Positions 60,930 through 64,000 of a stretch of DNA of 64,000 bases are shown here, piece after piece. The stretch covers positions 7,152 through 71,151 of the forward strand of contig JACJZW010000016.1 in NCBI GenBank assembly GCA_020635355.1, read 5' to 3'. The notes below the pieces were generated by a model, which saw nothing but the letters and a program-made list of their open reading frames with translations, was not told the DNA's origin and did no database searches. Position 1 is the first letter of the stretch. Every line of letters starts with the position of its first letter. The DNA is from Flavobacteriales bacterium (lineage in GTDB: Bacteria > Bacteroidota > Bacteroidia > NS11-12g > UBA9320). The position numbers and the translations under genes were made by a program.

Positions 60930-62723
60930 TTATTGGGGGGTAGAAACCGATTTCTGATACGCCTTGGGCGTTAATCCGGTTTTCTTTTTGAAGGTCGTGT
61001 TGAACACGGTCTTGGAATTAAATCCGCTTTCAAAGGCCAGTCCCACCAGTGAAATGTGACGATTGGAATCATCGGCCACCAACTTTTTGAAGTGTTCAAT
61101 CCGATAATCATTTACAAATTCATTAAAATTCTTACCCACCTTCTCATTCAATAGCCAGGACAGCTGATTGGGGTGCACCGAGAGTTGGTCGGCCAGAAAA
61201 CGAAGGGAAAGCGATGGGTTCAGAAACGGTTTTTCCGATGGCATGTGCGCTTCCAATTGGTGGAGTACTTCATGAGTCCAGACTTCATCTGGGGTATGCG
61301 AATTCGCTTTTTGAGCAGGTTCTTCGTGTTGTTCCAATTGGTAAATGCGGTGATGAAATTCCGCGTAACGGGGATCGGTCTGAAGGGGTTTCGCCAATGG
61401 ATCGCTAAAGCTCAACAGCAGAACGGATGAATGAACTTCAAATAATCGATTCAGCGCATTAAATGCCTCATCATTCCGGCCCATGCGGGCATACAACAGA
61501 AACAGATATGCGTGGGCATGATGGGCTGGTGCGTGTTGTCCGAACGATTCCAGTTCCTGGAGTTTTGAGGGGGCCAGGTTGTGGTTCAATTCGTCTATCA
61601 AACATTGAATACCCAGGCGTTCATCCGGTGTGATCATCGCCTCGGGAATGTTGTCCAGTAACTGCTGCGTACCCGCTGCATCCCGCTCCAGCACATGGAT
61701 GTACATATACGTAATGAGCGCCGGTAGATTTCTGGGGTTGGCATCCAGCAACTCATTCAGAATGGTTTTTGCCGTTGAATAGTTTTCGGTTCGATAGGCA
61801 TAGTATGCCTCGTAGAAACGAGTTTCCTGGTTCAGCGGGTCGATGGATTTGGCATACAAAAGATGCTCTTTCGCCTTGGCAAAATCGCCCCGAAGTTCAT
61901 GTAAAAAGGAAATAAACTGCTGTGCTTCCGGGTAGGTTGGCCGAATTTGCATGGCCTTTGTCGCCAACTGAAAAGCCTTGGAAAAACTAGCCTCCGTGAA
62001 AAAGGCCTGATTGGCCATCATGTAGTTGAGTCCGGCATGGTTTGGGTTGATGGCTTGCGCCGATTGTATACATTCAATGGCCTTTAACCACGATTCCTCC
62101 CGGGGAGCAAAACCGGCCACGGCGAGGAAGCTGTAGCTATCGGCCAAACCGAGGTGTGCTTCAATGAGATTGGGATCCAGGGCGAGGGCTTTTTCAAACT
62201 GACCAATGGCTAGATTCGCATCCTCCGGATTCCATTTTCTGAAATGAAAGGCGCCGTTGAGATAGTGTTCCCAAGCCGCCAGATCGTTGGTGGGCTGTTG
62301 CGTTAAGTGTTCAGCTACGTCCAGATGGCCCAGATGTTCCCGAAGTTTATCAGCTATCATCAAGCTGATTTCGTCCTGTATGGCAAAGATGTTTTCCAGA
62401 TCCCGATCCCACGAAGCCGACCAAAACGCGGATTCATCCTCCACTTGAATGAGTTGCGTGCTGATGCGCATGGCATTTCCTGCAAAACGCACGCTGCCTT
62501 CCAAAACCGTAGTTACGTTTAAGGTGTTGGCGAGATCAGCCATCGATGTGTCCTTCCCCTTGTAAAAGAAACTCGACGTCCTTGAAATCACGCGAAGCTG
62601 TTCAACCCGCGATAGGGCATTGATGATTTCCTCGGTAATGCCATCGGCCAGGTATTCCCGGCTGTGATCACCACTTAGGTTTACAAAGGGTAAGACAACT
62701 ATGGAAATGGACGCGTTGCTCAT
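60930..62723 (-). CDS. TolB-like/TPR/AraC fusion regulator
   Basis: A 597-residue cytoplasmic regulator. Residues 1-130 form a TolB/FlgO-like domain (VVLPFVNLSGDHSREYLADG, TTVLEGSVRFAGNAMRIS), residues 150-440 about eight tetratricopeptide repeats, and residues 490-590 an AraC-type double HTH (SLVGLAFESGFNSKTVFN). This order is found in Bacteroidota regulators of the CadC/AraC kind. The next gene downstream, an alcohol dehydrogenase, is a possible target. Confidence 0.9.
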   Translation of the reverse strand: MSNASISIVVLPFVNLSGDHSREYLADGITEEIINALSRVEQLRVISRTSSFFYKGKDTSMADLANTLNVTTVLEGSVRFAGNAMRISTQLIQVEDESAFWSASWDRDLENIFAIQDEISLMIADKLREHLGHLDVAEHLTQQPTNDLAAWEHYLNGAFHFRKWNPEDANLAIGQFEKALALDPNLIEAHLGLADSYSFLAVAGFAPREESWLKAIECIQSAQAINPNHAGLNYMMANQAFFTEASFSKAFQLATKAMQIRPTYPEAQQFISFLHELRGDFAKAKEHLLYAKSIDPLNQETRFYEAYYAYRTENYSTAKTILNELLDANPRNLPALITYMYIHVLERDAAGTQQLLDNIPEAMITPDERLGIQCLIDELNHNLAPSKLQELESFGQHAPAHHAHAYLFLLYARMGRNDEAFNALNRLFEVHSSVLLLSFSDPLAKPLQTDPRYAEFHHRIYQLEQHEEPAQKANSHTPDEVWTHEVLHQLEAHMPSEKPFLNPSLSLRFLADQLSVHPNQLSWLLNEKVGKNFNEFVNDYRIEHFKKLVADDSNRHISLVGLAFESGFNSKTVFNTTFKKKTGLTPKAYQKSVSTPQ

Positions 62724-62784
62724 GGTCTCCGGGCGAAGATAGGTTTTTCGGGTACGGATTGCGGTGGGTGAAGTTTGAGATCGG

Positions 62785-63020
62785 ATTGAACTAAGAACTA
62801 AAATCTAAAATCTAAGTCTTTGATCGATTGTTTCCTTGCGATTTCTTGGTGACCACTGCATCTTTTCGGTTAAGATACGAGTGCGTCAGCCCATCAAACA
62901 TCAAACATCAAGAATTAAGCATTGAAAATTGCGATTTCCTGGCGACCATTGCGTCTTTGCGGTTAAGTAGGAGTGCGCCAGCCAATCAAATATTAAGCAT
63001 TAAGAATTCAACATTAACCA
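62785..63020. repeat. Heptads with CTTTGCGGTTAAG modules
   Basis: TAAAATC heptads, CTTTGATCGATTGTTTCC, a TTGCGATTTCTTGGTGACC...TTTTCGGTTAAG module, CATCAAA heptads, then a second module (TTGCGATTTCCTGGCGACC...CTTTGCGGTTAAG) and CATTAAG heptads. The gap 62724-63041 contains no gene. Confidence 0.88.
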
Positions 63021-63041
63021 TTCCCCTTACCTCATTCCTAA

Positions 63042-63701
63042 TCATAAATCCACATAACACGGAATACACCCGCCGCCCCATCTGAATTGCACAATTCGAT
63101 CCTTCAGTACCATGGTGTAGTCTACCCGGTTGGTGGAGAAGTATCGGCTTTCACCGGTTTTCCGATACCACTTTTCAGAGCGGAAAACATCGCCCATTTG
63201 CTCACGAGGAATGGATGCCATCCGTGCCGTATCTCCAAAGTGCAGCATGTGGAAGAGGTAGTTGTTACCTTGACGAACCACGCGCACCTGGTGTGCAGAA
63301 TAGGAAAAACAACCCATAATGGTGGAGTAAATAAACAAGGTGTCGCCTATTGCCATCTGCTCCCAAAAACACGCGGTATCATGGTCAGGACGATACTGGT
63401 TATTTAAGTCGATTTTAACGGATCGATGTTTCCGTAGGTTGATGGGGGTCTCAACCGACTTATTCCAGGATGTAATAATCACGGTATAGCATCCCACTGG
63501 AACACTATCCAGATGGAAGTGGTTCGATTTTCTGGAATAAAGTAGGTCGCGAACCAGGGTCGTATCTGAATTTTTGAGAACCACGGTATCACTCCAAATT
63601 TCAGGAGCATCCATTTTGATGATCAAATCGCCCGTAAAGTATTCCTGTGCCGAGCTGTAGAATACGGAAAGAATGGAGGGTATGAATAGCAGCCACCTCA
63701 T
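63042..63701 (-). CDS. Exported protein, unknown function
   Basis: A 219-residue protein with a signal peptide (residues 1-18, ending SSAQ). The mature part begins EYFTGDLIIKMDAP and is beta-rich, with a PVGCYTVIITSWN segment that resembles a carboxypeptidase-regulatory-like fold. Two C-terminal Cys (GGCIPCYVDL) are likely to form a disulfide. Flanked by repeat regions on both sides. Confidence 0.6.
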   Translation of the reverse strand: MRWLLFIPSILSVFYSSAQEYFTGDLIIKMDAPEIWSDTVVLKNSDTTLVRDLLYSRKSNHFHLDSVPVGCYTVIITSWNKSVETPINLRKHRSVKIDLNNQYRPDHDTACFWEQMAIGDTLFIYSTIMGCFSYSAHQVRVVRQGNNYLFHMLHFGDTARMASIPREQMGDVFRSEKWYRKTGESRYFSTNRVDYTMVLKDRIVQFRWGGGCIPCYVDL

Positions 63702-63799
63702 GGATACTTGACGAAGGTACGGCCTACATCGTTGGTGAACGAACTTGCCATAACGAACATATTATGTCGTTTATATTGAATGGGGAAAACCGAATCGTA

Positions 63800-64000
63800 G
63801 TTCTAATATCTAAAATCTAAGATCTAAATCTTTGGTTGAGCGTTCCATTGCGACTTCCAAGCGACTATTGCGCCTTTGCGGTTAAGTACGTACGCGTCAG
63901 CCAATCAAACATCAAACATCAAGCATCTGCTAAGAGCTAAGATCTAAAATCTAAGTCTTTGATCGAGTGTTCCCTCGTGGTCTCTTGGCGCCCATTGCGT
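63800..64000. repeat. Heptads with CTTTGCGGTTAAG module at the right edge
   Basis: TAAGATC/TAAAATC heptads, a TTGCGACTTCCAAGCGACTA module ending CTTTGCGGTTAAGTACGTAC, GCGTCAGCCAATCAAAC, CATCAAA heptads, GCTAAGA heptads, and the start of another module at the window edge. 63702-64000 contains no gene. Confidence 0.88.

Noticed and set aside
1..64000. tRNA, rRNA or prophage genes
   Set aside because: No cloverleaf ending in CCA, no rRNA-like stretch and no phage structural genes were recognised by eye in the gaps examined.

Overview
The window is chromosomal DNA from a member of the Bacteroidota, most likely a free-living, gliding-type lineage near Flavobacteriales. The evidence is two large secreted proteins with C-terminal type IX secretion sorting domains (RCC1-repeat protein at 15058-16416, PKD-repeat protein at 32521-34905), many short Bacteroidota lipoproteins, DUF4266/ApbE, DUF6090 and DUF4386 families, a LytS/LytTR pair and the absence of clear Shine-Dalgarno sites. 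Genus cannot be fixed from the sequence. I found no rRNA, tRNA, CRISPR array or prophage.

Layout: 0-2.1 kb is a minus-strand operon for a Rieske-like lipoprotein, thioredoxin, ApbE flavin transferase and DUF4266. 2.4-8 kb holds small envelope proteins, an alpha/beta hydrolase with a pentapeptide protein, an NAD-dependent reductase and an AraC regulator. 8.56-9.83 kb is an intact IS110-family element whose 5' noncoding end folds as a bridge RNA; its guide loops match both the flanking target and the element's own end. 12.3-14.1 kb is a two-component system. 16.5-20.5 kb has a membrane adenylate cyclase divergent from a family 2B encapsulin shell (with cyclic-nucleotide-binding fold) and its terpene cyclase cargo. 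20.5-24.2 kb is a tightly packed three-gene cassette: a small protein ending in Gly-Gly, a DUF4132 protein and an E1/ThiF-like adenylyltransferase, flanked by direct repeats. I consider this the best candidate for an undescribed ubiquitin-like or sulfur-carrier-like system. 24.4-37 kb and 40.5-48.9 kb carry mostly envelope proteins, membrane proteins and single enzymes. 37.3-39.9 kb and 49-51.4 kb are AT-rich islands whose genes are bounded by attC-like palindromes and look like integron-type cassettes without an integrase. 51.5-64 kb ends with a locally duplicated block of serine hydrolases, a fragmentary gene copy and a TolB-TPR-AraC regulator.

The strongest non-coding signal is a network of intergenic repeats in which almost every family has a period of seven bases (GATTCGG, TAAGATC, CATTAAG, GTGATGG, GTCCTCC, TTCAAAG and GCTAAAG units). 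They combine into composite modules, include an about 33-bp conserved core present 11 times in one orientation between 31 and 48.3 kb, and often abut or supply the stop codons of genes. They resemble the heptanucleotide STRR repeats of cyanobacteria, but in a Bacteroidota genome. The IS110 copy is inserted in one of these modules.
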